Assembly (NCBI GenBank): GCA_036867785.1
Contig: CP145411.1
Location: forward strand, 1 to 64,000
Origin: Plasmodiophora brassicae
Lineage: Eukaryota > Endomyxa: Phytomyxea > Phytomyxea > Plasmodiophorida
Direction: 5' to 3'
DNA: 64,000 nucleotides
Shown: one piece after another, positions 22,991 through 34,436 of the stretch
How the letters are laid out: every line of letters begins with the position of its first letter
How positions within the stretch are numbered: the first letter of the stretch is position 1
Notes under the pieces: model-generated
Told to the model about the DNA's origin: nothing
The model's database searches: none
What the model saw: the letters and a program-made list of their open reading frames with translations, nothing else
Translations under genes and position numbers: made by a program

Positions 22991-24100
22991 CTAGGAAGCG
23001 AACGTTGTACATTCGAATCGAGCGGCGAGTGTCTTTCGCACGCCAACGCAAGGGTCGCCAAAGACACCGTTGCTGGCGGACAGCTTGCACTGCGACCGGT
23101 TCAGGCACAGATCTGAGACGGTCGCACGTGACGACGTCGCGTCACACTTGTACTTGGGATCTACGTCCCACAGGCCATCGGAGCGGTCGACCTGGCGGCC
23201 GTAGCCCGCCCAAACCACGACGGACAGCTCGCCATCGTCACACGTCACGTCCGTGGTTTGGTCCTCGTCGACCTTGAACGACTTCTGCATCTTGGTCACA
23301 GTGGGCGATGCGCATTCCAGCTGGACCTGGAGGGTCTTCCCTGTGCCGACACAGGGGTCCCCGAACACGCCGTTGTCGGCGAACAGCTCGCACGACTGCT
23401 TCCCGTTCGGGCATGCCTGGCGAACACGATCCATGCTGGTCGTCGCTGCACAACCTTTGGACGGCTTCCCGTAGATGGCCGCCAGCACGTTCGAGATCGT
23501 GCCGCCATTCGCGCAGGTCACGGTCTTCTTCTTGCCTTCCTTGATCTCGACGGTTGTCGTCGTCGACCGAGTCGCCGGCATCGTGCATTCGATGGCCACC
23601 GACAGCGTCTTGCGGGTGCCGACACACGGGTCGCCAAACACGCCGTTGTTCGCCTCCAGGTCGCACTGCGCCTGGTTCAGGCAGCGCTGGGCGACGACGT
23701 CATGCGATCTCGCTGAATGGCACCCGCGGTCCCTGAAGAAGTTCTGGGAGGCGGGCAGGGGGTCCTGAAGCCCATAGCCGGCCCAGAACAGCGTCGTGAA
23801 CTTGCCGCCGTGTGGGCACCGGATCGTGCGCTTGTCGCCCTCGTCCAAAGTGTACGTCAGGCGCAGGCGGATGGAGTTGTCGGTGGTGGGAGCCGGTGGG
23901 GCAGGAGGCGACGCTGCAACGTTCGCCATGCGGATGCCGTTCGTGTTCGCAGGCAGACCGGGTGCCGGCGGCGGGTTCGGCGCTGGAACCGGGCCTGGCG
24001 GTGACTGAGGAAGACGAGGCGGCTCTGGACAATCGCTAGCGAGCGCCACAGAAAACAGGATGAGAACAATGGCCATGGATTTGGAGGAAACGCGATGCAT
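22991..24100 (-). CDS. secreted triple-domain SUEL (galactose/rhamnose-binding) lectin
   Basis: 369 residues from ATG 24100 (24076 is an alternative start); the signal peptide is MAIVLILFSVALAS. After a Pro-rich linker come three SUEL-type lectin repeats at roughly residues 75-175, 175-270 and 270-369. Each begins with a Cys/Gly turn (IRCPHGGKFTTLFWAGYG; VTCANGGTISNVLAAIYG; VTCDDGELSVVVWAGYG) and ends with the near-identical block NGVFGDPCVGTxKTLxVxxEC, which matches the FGDPCPGTYKYL signature of rhamnose-binding lectins. Expected role: extracellular carbohydrate binding. It has no anchor signal, so it is probably released or held by binding. It forms a same-strand cluster with the two surface genes downstream. 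Confidence 0.88.
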   Translation of the reverse strand: MHRVSSKSMAIVLILFSVALASDCPEPPRLPQSPPGPVPAPNPPPAPGLPANTNGIRMANVAASPPAPPAPTTDNSIRLRLTYTLDEGDKRTIRCPHGGKFTTLFWAGYGLQDPLPASQNFFRDRGCHSARSHDVVAQRCLNQAQCDLEANNGVFGDPCVGTRKTLSVAIECTMPATRSTTTTVEIKEGKKKTVTCANGGTISNVLAAIYGKPSKGCAATTSMDRVRQACPNGKQSCELFADNGVFGDPCVGTGKTLQVQLECASPTVTKMQKSFKVDEDQTTDVTCDDGELSVVVWAGYGRQVDRSDGLWDVDPKYKCDATSSRATVSDLCLNRSQCKLSASNGVFGDPCVGVRKTLAARFECTTFAS

Positions 24101-24321
24101 CGGATTGGAAGCGGGAGCGCCCGACCAGCGGTGTCCTGGTTGACGAACGATTGTGGGTATGGTCATCAGTGCTGTTGCCGTCGGATGCTGGCCTGGAATC
24201 CGTGACGTCATTCACGTGACATCACGGGGACCGCCGTGGTGTGTCGGCTCAACGCTCTGTTGGGCGTCTCCTCTGCCAGTCTGGACGATTCCACGAACGC
24301 CAATGTCCTATTGCCGTTCCT

Positions 24322-24727
24322 TTATATTACGTGCACGCTGTCTTTGTCGGACATGATCACTACAAGGGCGGCCTCAGGAATGGTCAGACCCGCCTTCCCA
24401 GTACGAAGGATCAGTTGCAACCGACCGTGCCGCGTATCGGGATTCGTCCATACCTTGCTGATGTCCGATAGCGTTGCATTGCACCGTCGTCTCAGGAAAC
24501 GAAGCACGACGAGCTGATGCAGAGACTGGTAGCAACCAGGTGACAATCGGCGCATGGCCGCAAACAGCAGGTGATGGTCCAGTGGCGTCCGTGCCTCCAG
24601 CAACCTGATAGCCTCCCACGTCAAACGACACCGCAACGGTGCACGGTTCCTGCCGAGCCGTACTCCCGAACACAGGCGACGGCGCTGACGAGGTCGGCGC
24701 TTGCAGGGGCTTCAACGCCCCGCTCAT
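24322..24727 (-). other. uncertain exons or short gene
   Basis: Two overlapping minus frames look coding: one begins MSGALKPLQAPTSSAPSPVF at 24727, the other contains RRLSPGCYQSLHQLVVLRFL and ATLSDISKVW and ends near 24322. They may be 3' exons of the gene at 24776-26210 (a splice from about 24803 to about 24680 would keep frame) or a separate small gene. No family recognised. Confidence 0.35.
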
Positions 24728-24775
24728 AGCATAAACTCTCGGCCAGGACCTTTGACAACGACATGGGTCAGTCGA

Positions 24776-26210
24776 TTAGCCGGTTGATGCCAGGGGGCGG
24801 CGTGCACGTGGCACCTCGAGTTCTCGGTAGAGTTCCGTGCGTCTGGAGTCGTCTAGGGATGCGCTGTCCAGCAGATCGAGTCGGGCCTGCTGGTCGCGTG
24901 CCTGCTCGGCGAGGACTGCGCCCCATACGCTCGTGTCGGTATGGCTGGCGCACAGGTTGGCCGCCCGCCTCGTAGCGATCGATGTGGCAGCGCCAATTAA
25001 TTTCCGGTTCTGGAGGACGTCCGCCCTGTCGAGTTTGGCGCGCGCCAGCTGCTGCTGAAGTTCAAGGTCCAGGCGCATTCGCGTGTCCTTGAACTTCAGC
25101 CTCCATCGCTGCGCCGGGTCCTCACCCAGGTACGTTGTACGCGCCGCCGGAGGCTTCTGGTTCGTCACCGACTGTGGTGCGCCCGCACCGGTCCCACTTG
25201 CAGCGCCCGCCTGGTTTGCTCCTTGTAACGACGCAGAGAACGAAGATGGCCACGCCCCGGCATCTTCCTCTGCCTGATCCACGCCCGTGGCGAACAAATA
25301 TGACGTTGGCGCAGGCGGCCCACCGAGAATCTTCGACGTGCATCGCGTTTCAGATCTGACGGTGCCGACGCGGCCAGCGTATCAGGAGACATCTAACGCC
25401 GATATCGTTCACCAATACGAGTCCAACTTACGGGCACTGCCGCTGCTGGGCGTCAGCGAATTTGACCTCTGCATTCCAGACCATGGTCAGTTCGGGGCGG
25501 CAGCGTGAACGAGCAACCTTCCGGTGCGTACTTGTGAGGTCGAGGCGCGGGAACGACGTCTGAGCATCCGGCCGTTGACGGTCGCTGCCGCGGGCGAACA
25601 GGTTGCCGTTCCTGCCCATGCGGCAGCGTTGTTCGGCGTCATGGATCTGTGCTCGCGGGAACTTGTACCTGTCCATGTCCACCTCACGCCGCAGCCGACC
25701 GTTCGCCTGGCGGCCCGATCCATTGGGCACCACCGCAACCGTCTTGGCCGTTTGCTGCTGCGGCGACTGATGATGGTGTGCGTTCGACTTTCCATGTGTC
25801 TGGTGGGTATCGGCCTGCCCTGCACCCGCTGCTGCTGTGACGCCAATCTCCTGGCGCAGCTCGCCTCGCTTCATTTTCGCTTCGTGAGCCCTATACGAAG
25901 GCCATCGCGTCAGGGTACATACCGGTCCATTGCCGCACACGGGTCGACAGGACCTTTCGGCGAGGCGTAGGTCAGGCTTGCCGTGTGGGACGTACGGCTG
26001 GCCGAATCGGGACCAGACGCCCCTGGATTCGCGGTTGCCCCGCAGTGCAAGCTTCGTGATGAACGCCATCGTCGTGCAGTCGCTGGACGATCCGGCCGGC
26101 GTCGAGTGCTGCTCGCGGGCGGCATCCATCGCCGCGACGGCGACTCGGTTGTCGGCCGACGACGACGCCTCCTTGGCGGCCAATGCTGCGCAGGACCCAA
26201 CGCGGATCAT
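24776..26210 (-). CDS. unknown protein with helical charged C-terminus
   Basis: Three exons by eye: 25954-26210, 25432-25890, 24776-25355; introns of 63 and 76 bases (donors GTCCTG and GTAAGT); 431 residues, in frame throughout. The N-terminus is Ala/Ser-rich, then VWSRFGQPYVPHGKPDLRL, a His/Gln-rich patch near residue 130 and a Gly/Ala linker. The last 110 residues are charged and helical (RWRLKFKDTRMRLDLELQQQ, RKLIGAATSIATRR). No domain recognised. It is divergent from CAND1, sharing the 320-base spacer 26211-26530. The 3' end could extend by further splicing into 24.3-24.7 kb. Confidence 0.6.
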
Positions 26211-26530
26211 GGCAGATATTACTGTCAGGGCGATCCCCGACGTGTACGACTGCCTGGGAAGGCCACCGTGCGCTTGTTTCTATCGCCTGGCGCTGCTCAT
26301 GACAGTATTCAGCAACCGACACCTGATCTACAGGGTCGAACAACGTCCACCTCGTGCGTGCGGTGCCAACCTCATTCCTGTTGCCTGGGCGTGTCGTCTG
26401 ACGCCCAACTTGGTGTTTGGTACCTATGTACGTACCCAGTTGGTCAGCGTCGGTCGGATCCGGGTGCCGGGTGAGGTGCCGCAGCGCAGGGCGCGCACGC
26501 ATCTTTCCAGTGAACGTGACGCACCGGGCG

Positions 26531-29500
26531 ATGGCGATGGCGAGCGCCAGCGCCGCCGTCGACGATATGCGCGCCCTGCTGCAACGGGTATCGCCGTGCC
26601 CCTGCGGACCGTCGTCGTTGCCAGTGACACCGACGGGGTGGCATGCGTGCGCAGATGCAACATCACGACAAGGACGAGCGGTATATGGCCATCTCCGACC
26701 TCAAGAGCATGATCGAGTCGCTGCCGAACCTGGACGCCGCCATGCAGGCCACTGTCCGTCAGGAGATCTTCAAGCGCCTCCAGGATTCCTCCAGCGACGT
26801 ACAGGCGATTGCCCTGAACTGGTACCGATCCATCCATCCCTCCATCCATTATGTCTGCGCCGAAACACTAACTCCCACGACGGCAACAGCTTGTGCTCGA
26901 TCGTGCAGAAATTCGAGACCAGCGAGGTCATCGAGATCGTCAGGTACGGATGCACTCTTCCGCAGCGGTACGAGACCATGGTGACCGTTGCCACAGCGCG
27001 CTCGGGTCACTGTCCCGTACCGGTGATGCATCGCTTCGCGATATGTACGCCGAGGGTCTACGCGTCATCCTTGATTACGTTCCCGTTGACCTGGGCGAAC
27101 TCGTCCGTGTCGTTCGTGTCGAGCTCGGGTATAGCCAGCGGTCTGACGATTCGCTGCTCTCCTCGTAGGTGACCAAGCAGCTGCTGCCGCCGATCCTGAA
27201 GATTCTTCGTCGGGATCAGGGCGCGGACCGTGAGTCGTACGAGACGGACCGGGCCCCCTGCCTGGTCCTCTTGCAGAGCCTGATGGGTCACTTCCCGTCG
27301 TCGTCGTTTGGCGACGCCCACCTGCAGGACATTCTGGGCATTCTCCTCGGCCTGCTGGGCACGGACGCCCATGACGACACGTCGATTCCGATCCTGATCA
27401 AGTCGTTCGCGGGTATCGCCACCCCGTCCATGCTGGACCAACTCGTCCGGCATCTCATCGGGCAGGCCCCTCAACAAGGTGTCACGCGCGTCACCGCGTC
27501 CGATTGCCGCCCACGTTTGTAACGGGTTGTGCCGCCCGCTGCCTACCTAGGGAATCAGTCTCGGCGGACGGCAGCGCTCGTGTTCACCCTGGAATGTGTG
27601 TGCTTGAAGGTGGGCGCGCGCATGGCCCCGTACATTGCTCAGCTGGTGCCGGTGCTGGAATCGCTGGCACAGCTTCGTCATGCGCCGGCCCTATCCGACG
27701 CCGAGGAGACGATCGTGTCCGTTCGCCAGCACGCCCTGACCATATTCGAATCGCTGGTGGCGTCGTCCCCGAAACAGATGACGCCTTTCATCGCTGGTCT
27801 CGTCAAACTCACCCTGTCGCTGCTTCCGCTGGACCCGAACTTTGTCGCCGATGATGACGAGACGATGACGGATGCTGACGGCGAGTGGGATGACGGCGGC
27901 GGCGACGGTGACGACTGGGGCCTCGAAGTCGACGCCACCGGCGCTGATGACGCTGGTGACACGACTTGGAAGGTTCGTCTGGCGTCGTGCAACGTGCTGA
28001 TCGCGCTGGTTGAAGCGCATGACCTAGCCGCTGTCGTCATCAAGGCGCTCCCCGATATCGTTGACGCCGCCCGTCAACGACTGACCGAACGCGAACCTGC
28101 CGTCCAGACACAGGTCTTCAGCGTCATCGCGGCCGCTTGTCGCAACGCGCCGCTCCTGGATGCCGCTGCCCATTCCGCTGGGTAACGCCTCCGATCATGC
28201 ATCATCCCCATCATTGGCGTCGATGACAGTTCTGTCGTGCTGTAGGTCGGCGACTGGTGTGATTGCCAAGGCGTGCCCGGCGCTCGTGGCGTCTCTGATG
28301 CATCACCTCGGCTCGGCGTCGACGTCGGCAAGCCTGCCCGCGACGACGACCCTCCTGGAATTGATTCGTGCGATACGCCCACCGACCAGCCTCGTCCTGG
28401 CTCCCGTTCTCCAGGTCTGCCGCGACGGTCGCGACGTCTCCGTCCAGATGGTCGCCCTGGAAGCGCTGCGCGAGGTCCTCGCGTCCGCATCGCCACCCGA
28501 CATTGACGTTCCCGCTGTCATCACCACGCTGACCGATCCGTCAATGACGAATGCCAAATTGCAACCTGGCGTGTTCGCCGCCATGGCCGCCGTTTGCCAT
28601 GCCGTTCGCGGTCGCCCTGTGGACCTGTCCGCCATCCTGCGAACCGTCCTGGCGTTGCCGTCCGAGGGCGCGTGCCGCGTTCTCAGCGTGTACGTTGCCA
28701 GTGGGCACGGCAGCGACCAGGGCGTCGTGCAGGTCGTCGTGGAGCGTCTGCTGACGCTCGCTCAGGACAAGTCGTGTCGCGTTGCGGCCGTGCACGCCCT
28801 GACGACCATGGCGCGGGGCGAGTACGCTCCCGATGCTCTGTCTGCCTATGCGTCGTCGTGCACGACGGCGGCTCTGGATCTGCTGGACGCCAAGGAGCCC
28901 GGCCTGCTGTACGAGGTTGTCGACCTCGTCGACGCGTACCTGGGCAAGTTCGCCAGCGCGTTCCAGCAGCCCGTCCTGTATCGGGCGCTGACCACTCTGT
29001 CATCGTTGCAGTCGTCGTTGATGTCGTCATCCGAGGCGGATGCGGCGCTGCTGACGATTGTGGCCTCGGTTCTGGCGAACCTGTTGGCGCGGGTCCAGGC
29101 CGTCCCCGAGCCGGTCGTCACCGGCATCGTCAACCTGTCGTGCGACGCGATCGCCAAGTCGGAAACGTTGCCGCGTCCAGCGCTCGCCGCCCTGAACGCC
29201 GTTCTGGCGTCGATCGCCACACTGTCTGGCGGGAAGTACTACGCGTCGTTGCTGTCGCGCCTGATGGATCTGTCGAAACGGCCGGGGTTCCCGCCGGCCT
29301 GCTATTCGCCGCTGGCGGTCGCCATTGCAACATGCATGACGAGGGGCGCCGCTGACAGCCTGGACGCTGCGGTGACGTCGCTGCTGCAGACGTTCCAGGA
29401 CCCGAATGCTGACCGGCAGCTGTCACTGTTCGTGATCGGGGCCGTTGGCGAGCGCCACCGTCTGCCGGGTGCCCAGGTCCAGGCCCTGTTCCCGTTGCTG

Positions 29501-30736
29501 CTAGCGTTGGCGTCCGACGGCAACGAGTCGGTGAAGGCGGCGGCGTCGACCGCGCTGGGGCAATGCGCCGCCGGGAACAACGTCCTGATTGCGCCCATTG
29601 TCGCCAACCTGGAAACGCACGACGCCGTCAACTCGTACTTCCTGCTGCACTCGCTCAAGGAGCTCCTCGTCAACTCTGCCACCCTGCACGTGCAGCGCGA
29701 CCATCTCGATGCGTTCGCCCGTATCCTCTGGCGATACGCCGAGTCCGCCGATGAAGGCACGATGGCGTTTCGGTCGCGATGGCCGCTTGCGCGCGCTCCC
29801 TACTGACTGTCCTGTTGCAGGCGTACGTCTGATGGTGTCCGAATGCCTGGGGAAGCTCCTGATTCTGGCTCCCGACGTCATGGTTCCTGACGCCGAATCG
29901 CATCTGTCGTCGAGCTCGCCGAGGACGCTGTCGACAGTGGTGACCGCGTTTGCGTTCTCGTTCAGTTCGCCGGTGGTGTCGTCCGTGTCTCCGGGCCGGA
30001 TCCTGGCGCTTCTGTCGGCGTCGGACATCGAAGTCCAGCGTCAGGCGTTCATCGCCGTCACCGCCATGCTGCAGTCGGCATCGAGGCGCCTTCTGACGCG
30101 CCAGCACGTGCTCGACGTCATCGTTCCCGCCGTGCTGGGAAGCGTCCGCGTCCGCCACGAACTCATCCGTCAGATTGATTTCGGCCAGTTCAAAGGTACG
30201 CGGCGTCCTCGTCGGCGCCCGCATCTGACCGTTGGTGATCGTGGGCAACGTTGGCAGAGACCGTCGACGAGGGTCTGGTGCTGCGGCTGGCCGCCTACGG
30301 GTGCCTTCGTGTTCTTCGCGATGTCGTCACCGGCGCGGACGTGGTCCCGTTCGCTCGTGCGGTGCTCGACGCGATGTCCAAACATGGGCTGGGCGATCCC
30401 GACCGGGACCTGCACCTGCAGGCGTACGACCTGATCCTGTGGGTGTCGTCCACGATCCCGCACTCGGAGCCGCTGGGCTTCCTCGAGGACCTGCCCGATC
30501 GGATGATGCCCGCTGTCAAGGCGAGGCTGACGCAGCTGAAGCGCTCGCCGGCCGACTCGGACGCGCGGGCCGCCCTGCTGGCGTTCGTGCGCACGATGCA
30601 CGCTCTGCACAGCCTGAGCGGAGTCGTCACTGAGTGCCCCAAGTTCCACGTCTTCTACCAGCAGGTCCTCAAGACGGCGGTCCTCGCCGAGATGCTCGAC
30701 GGCTTGACCGCGAAACCCAGGCGCTCGTCACCCTAA
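26531..30736 (+). CDS. CAND1: CAND1, cullin-associated NEDD8-dissociated protein
   Basis: Nine exons: 26531-26587, 26655-26821, 26890-26943, 26997-27102, 27169-27478, 27551-28181, 28246-29756, 29821-30195, 30258-30736; 1229 residues against 1230 in human CAND1. Landmarks line up along the whole length: DKDERYMAISDL at the start, the acidic insert after DPNF (DDDETMTDADGEWDD) followed by TTWKVR, VQVVVERLL, FLLHSLKELL, ADEGVRLMVSECLGKL and GQFKETVDEGL (human MGPFKHTVDDGL) near the end. It is a HEAT-repeat solenoid that wraps unneddylated cullin-RBX1 and exchanges substrate receptors of cullin-RING ligases. Intron 7 appears to be a GC-AG intron (donor GCACGA at 29757), the only way found to keep the conserved frame. 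Intron 4 uses GTCCGT. Confidence 0.95.
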
Positions 30737-31239
30737 TCTAACTAGTGTACCGGGCGTGACATACAGGGCATGTCTCTGTTGGAGCTCGATCACATTTGGC
30801 AGTGCCATCCCAGGGCATCGTGTAGAGCTCGCCGGTGCATTCAGATCCCGTGATTCGTCCCAGAAACCTGCCCGGTGGTTCGCTTGAGTCGCGCCACAAC
30901 AGTTCAGCGACGCCTCGCGCAGGGAGATACGTCTGGCAAGGTCGACTTCCCTGGTATACGTCGTCCCCTGATATCACATGCATCCTGCGTGCCCGGTCTT
31001 TGCGTCAGCGCGCCCTGTCGACCGATGTCAGCAGCAGTGAGTCACGAGGTTGCTGACGCCGGCCAGGCCCCACACCCGTGTCAAACCGATCGATCGCACG
31101 GGCGCCCGCGCGTCCGACCGGAAGGTCCCAATCGTCCCCCTGTGCCCGCCATATCCATAATATCAGTTCGCGGTGCCGCACGCCTCCTGAACGTCCTGTA
31201 CATTGCCTATCCGCGTCACGTTCGCGCCCGCCGCCGTCA
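30737..31239. other. intergenic spacer
   Basis: About 500 bases. A minus frame of 81 codons (30738-30983) contains PGRFLGRITGSECTGELY and two Cys pairs but has no support as a gene. Otherwise nothing recognisable; it should hold the promoter for the gene at 31240. Confidence 0.4.
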
Positions 31240-31854
31240 ATGTTCAACCGCCTTGTCGTCCTGATCGCCGGCGCATCCCTGGCCGGCCTGATGGCTGCGT
31301 CGAACGACAAACGGCTTGCAGACCCGACGAAGACGTACGACGACATCCTCAAGGATATGCGGAAGGATCCGGCAATGGAGAGAAGGAGCAACGCGATTCT
31401 TCTCGCCATCCTGGCCGGTAATCTGGACGTGGCCGGGTTCATAGAAATCGCCATCAACACCGTCGAACAGGCCGGGACGGACGTGGGCAAGGCGCTCAGC
31501 GTCACCGGCGTGGCCACCGAGCAGCAGATGAAGCAGCGCCGCGCCAAGGTGTCCTCGATTGTCGACGGCAAGAAGGCCGCCCTGAAGGCCGAGTACGGCG
31601 ACGTCGCCAGGCTCGTCGAGCACGACCCCGACGCCAAGGCCCTGCTGGACCGAGTGTTCGAGAAGGCCCAGCGGGATCTCGACGAACTCCTCTTGGGCGA
31701 TGGCAGTTCCGCCGCCTTGTCGTCCAACGAGAAGTCCCAGGGAGGTCACGGCGTCAACCTCATTCTGGGCGACGGCAGGTCCGCCGCCATGTCGTCCGAG
31801 GTCACCGTCAGCGCCGCTGTCGTCGCCGTCGTCGTTGACGCCATCGCCGCCTAA
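31240..31854 (+). CDS. small secreted helical protein
   Basis: 204 residues from ATG 31240, chosen because it starts a signal peptide (MFNRLVVLIAGASLAGLMAA); the frame is open 54 codons upstream. The mature part is Ala/Asp/Lys-rich and probably all-helical (AIAINTVEQAG-like amphipathic stretches, KALLDRVFEKAQRDLDEL). Near the end a unit is repeated twice (LLLGDGSSAALSS and LILGDGRSAAMSS), followed by a hydrophobic Val/Ala tail that may be a GPI signal or a membrane-inserting segment. Family unknown. Confidence 0.65.
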   Translation: MFNRLVVLIAGASLAGLMAASNDKRLADPTKTYDDILKDMRKDPAMERRSNAILLAILAGNLDVAGFIEIAINTVEQAGTDVGKALSVTGVATEQQMKQRRAKVSSIVDGKKAALKAEYGDVARLVEHDPDAKALLDRVFEKAQRDLDELLLGDGSSAALSSNEKSQGGHGVNLILGDGRSAAMSSEVTVSAAVVAVVVDAIAA

Positions 31855-32403
31855 GAACGCAGGGTCCACATGGCCCCGTCGACCAATACAAGGCAGCCCT
31901 AGGGGCAGTGCACGCACAGCGCCATCGCCAGCACGATAGCGCCTTGAACCACAACAGCGAACAGCTGGCCGTGTACCTATTGGTGGTCATGCACCAACCA
32001 ACAGCATCCACCAAGCAACCTGCTACTACGACTGGGTTCGAATTCGACCGCATGCTGGTCAATGGCGACCCGTCATCGGGCACGCATCGCGAAACGGAAT
32101 GGGAAGGTGTCTCTGCACCAGGAATCGCTGTGCGTACGTTTCCAGGCGACGGTCGCATCGTGTTGTGCTGCCAAGAATTCACGCAAGCAAACGGCCATGC
32201 TGGCGACGCCGGTCCCGGAAGCAGCAGAGTGCGAACGCGAGCGCCGTTAAACAACTCACTCCCTCGGGTGAACGTTATTATTATGAAACTCGCTTCCAGC
32301 ATCGGTGATGCCCGGCTGCTATCGTGGCGGGCGTCGTCACTACCGCAGCGACATCGGGCGTGAAGCAATGGCCGAATGCGAAACGCAGGTCGACGATGCC
32401 GCA
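31855..32403. other. intergenic, no gene seen
   Basis: About 550 bases between convergent genes. A 151-codon plus frame is present but has no coding character or recognised match. Confidence 0.4.
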
Positions 32404-33066
32404 TCAGGTTTGGCTGGGCAGGACGTGGAAGAAGTGATAGACCTGTACATCGCGGTTACGGCAACTGGAACACATGCAGATAACGAGCTCATGGTGCAGG
32501 ACCTCATCTGCGTCGCGCACGCCAATCTCAACGCGGCAAACTTTGCAGAAAACGGGACAGTACGTCTCGCCTGGTTCCAATGGAGCATCATCCATCGGCG
32601 ACACGGCTTGGTTCTCGTCGACCACGACATTCTGCACAAATACGGCCCTGTGCCGGCAGATTAGTCGGCTGGATCCCCGGTCAGATCTCGTCCTCCGTAC
32701 CGGTACTGGTTGGCGAATCGTTCGTGCCGCTGGCACAGCATACTAACTACATGGAGTGGGGGCGACGTCAATCGACATGCCCATATGCACCAATTGTCGT
32801 CAGCACGACATACCTGTTGTGAAGCACGCGGGGCATGACAGGATGGCATCAGTGGCGTCACTCCCGCCGCACATTTCCCGGATCCACTTCGCGTCCTCCT
32901 CGTCCAATCCCTCATCGTACAGCTCATCCTCGGATTTATACTTCAAATCCTCTTTGTCGTAATCATCATCAGCCCAGCTGTCGGCCAGCGTTTGCCCAAG
33001 TTGCGGACGTCCGCCCTCGCCGTCAGGGTGGCCGCTGCTAGTGCCACCCCTGCCGTCGATGTCCAT
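32404..33066 (-). CDS. EAPP: EAPP homologue (E2F-associated phosphoprotein)
   Basis: Four exons: 32814-33066, 32701-32746, 32503-32647, 32404-32442; introns of 67, 53 and 60 bases; 160 residues. The N-terminus is acidic (EDELYDEGLDEEDAKW). The core matches EAPP: AILSCPACFTT then LCQRHERFANQYR (human NCPACMTTLCLDCQRHE..KTQYR), AVFVQNVVV, and at the end TYCPVFCKVC..EIGVRDADEVYHFFHVLPSQ (human HPVMCTEC..EVAVYDKDEVFHFFNVLASH). Two CxxC pairs probably bind zinc. Human EAPP is a nuclear protein that modulates E2F-dependent transcription; the exact role in protists is unknown. The last intron is a multiple of three without a stop, so retention would give a longer form. Confidence 0.88.
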
Positions 33067-33711
33067 TGTCCGCGACGTTCAGTGCGGCTCGGACCACGGC
33101 GGACTCCGCCACGGTCATGCGCGCCGGGCTGACTTGTCCGCTGGAGCAGACAGAACAACAAATCGTCAGATGCAGGACGCCTTTCCCGGCCTGTCCAACC
33201 GCGGCCGGATTACGAGGCACACTTAAGCAAACGTGGTCCGGCGCACCGCTGTAATGACGGGCGGGAAGTGCTTGCGTACGTGGCCCTATCAATGCGAACG
33301 GTGACCTCCCTGCTGGTGTACGCTGTTCCAACTCGCAATTCAGCCAATGTTTAGGTCTGCTCCACTAGGCCCAGCGCAGGTTTCGGCGTCGATAGAGCAA
33401 CCCGTACAAGGTTCGGGTTCGAGGTCTGCTGGAGAACCGAACGCTCTCGGGAGTGCGAGTAGGTTGTCCACTCAACTCCTGCGGAGCGGCTGAGTGGCCG
33501 CAGTGGCCAACGTTGCGATATCATCGTCGTCGAGACCCTGGATCGCCGTGAGGTACCGCGAGTCATTAAAGCGGCCGCGCTGCTGGCGACCATGCCGATG
33601 ACGAGCGTTCGCGATCTGACCTCCTTCCTAGAGCGTCACCGGTCGCTGCAGATCAACCTATCGCTTGGTATCTCGAAGCTCATCTCCTTCTCTGTGCCGG
33701 CAGGCGTCAAT
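33067..33711. other. spacer with possible unassigned exon
   Basis: The plus strand at about 33510-33690 encodes a coding-like stretch (VIKAAALLATMPMTSVRDLT, then FLERHRSLQINLSLGISKL). It might be a 5' exon of the EF-hand-like gene or a gene fragment, but no splice was found that joins it in frame. The rest shows nothing. Confidence 0.35.
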
Positions 33712-34373
33712 GAAGCCTCCCCCTGTAGATGACCTATCGGCGATTCTGTCGGCATTCGGCGTCCCCGTTGATCACTCCGTTCTTCGCATGCATATGCAGC
33801 GACTGGGTGCTAATGGGAGACTACCATACAATGCGGTCAGTGCGAAAGCCCATTCTCTAGAACGTACATGTCTCACCCACCGGGCGGACTCAGGTGTTCG
33901 AATTACTTCCCGTTATTGCCAGAATGAGCAGTTGCCAGCGTCGCCATCCCAGGCAGTTCCCTCCTGACGAACCCAGAACGAAGCACGTTTCAGACGTGCC
34001 TCACTGCCCGGAATCCTGGATCCGACCCCCGAGACAGTCGCCAGAGCCGAGCATGAGCGAACCGTGCCCTGTCCGCGCGCAGCATTCCGCACGTCGTGCC
34101 AGTATAGTGCACGACGTGCACCGTGCTTTGCAAGATCGCTGCCATCTGGACCTGTGGAAGCTCCTGACCAACGCCGACGCGGACTGTCGTGGGCGCATCC
34201 CTGAAGCCACGTTCCGCTCTGCGCTGGACGGCCGCCTTCCAGCCGCGGACCACATCAGCCATATGGTCGACCTGTACCGGATCGGCTCCAGCGGCTCCAT
34301 CGACTACGTCCGCTTCCTGCACGAACACTGCCCGTACAGGGCCAGGCCTGGTGCCGGTGGTGACCTACCGTAG
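33712..34373 (+). CDS. EF-hand-like protein
   Basis: Two exons, 33712-33835 and 33894-34373 (intron 58 bases), 201 residues from MKPPPVDDLSAILSAFGVPV. Helix-loop-helix spacing is visible twice: an N-terminal half with VLRMHMQRLGANGRLPYNAV and a C-terminal pair with the loop DADCRGRIPEAT (Gly at 6, Ile at 8, but Thr at 12) and IGSSGSIDYVRF. The loops lack some calcium ligands, so the fold may no longer bind calcium. A basic/Pro-rich linker separates the halves. Family (calmodulin/centrin/calcyphosin-like) cannot be fixed. An upstream exon is possible. Confidence 0.6.
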
Positions 34374-34436
34374 GGTAAGTCCGCGGCGCGATGCAGCTCC
34401 AGACTGGCGCAGACCGGGGCGCCGGGTCGATCGTCG

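Noticed and set aside
32020-32070. GGTTCGAATTC resembling a tRNA B box
   Set aside because: No A box or cloverleaf could be built around it; no tRNA gene was found by eye anywhere in the window.
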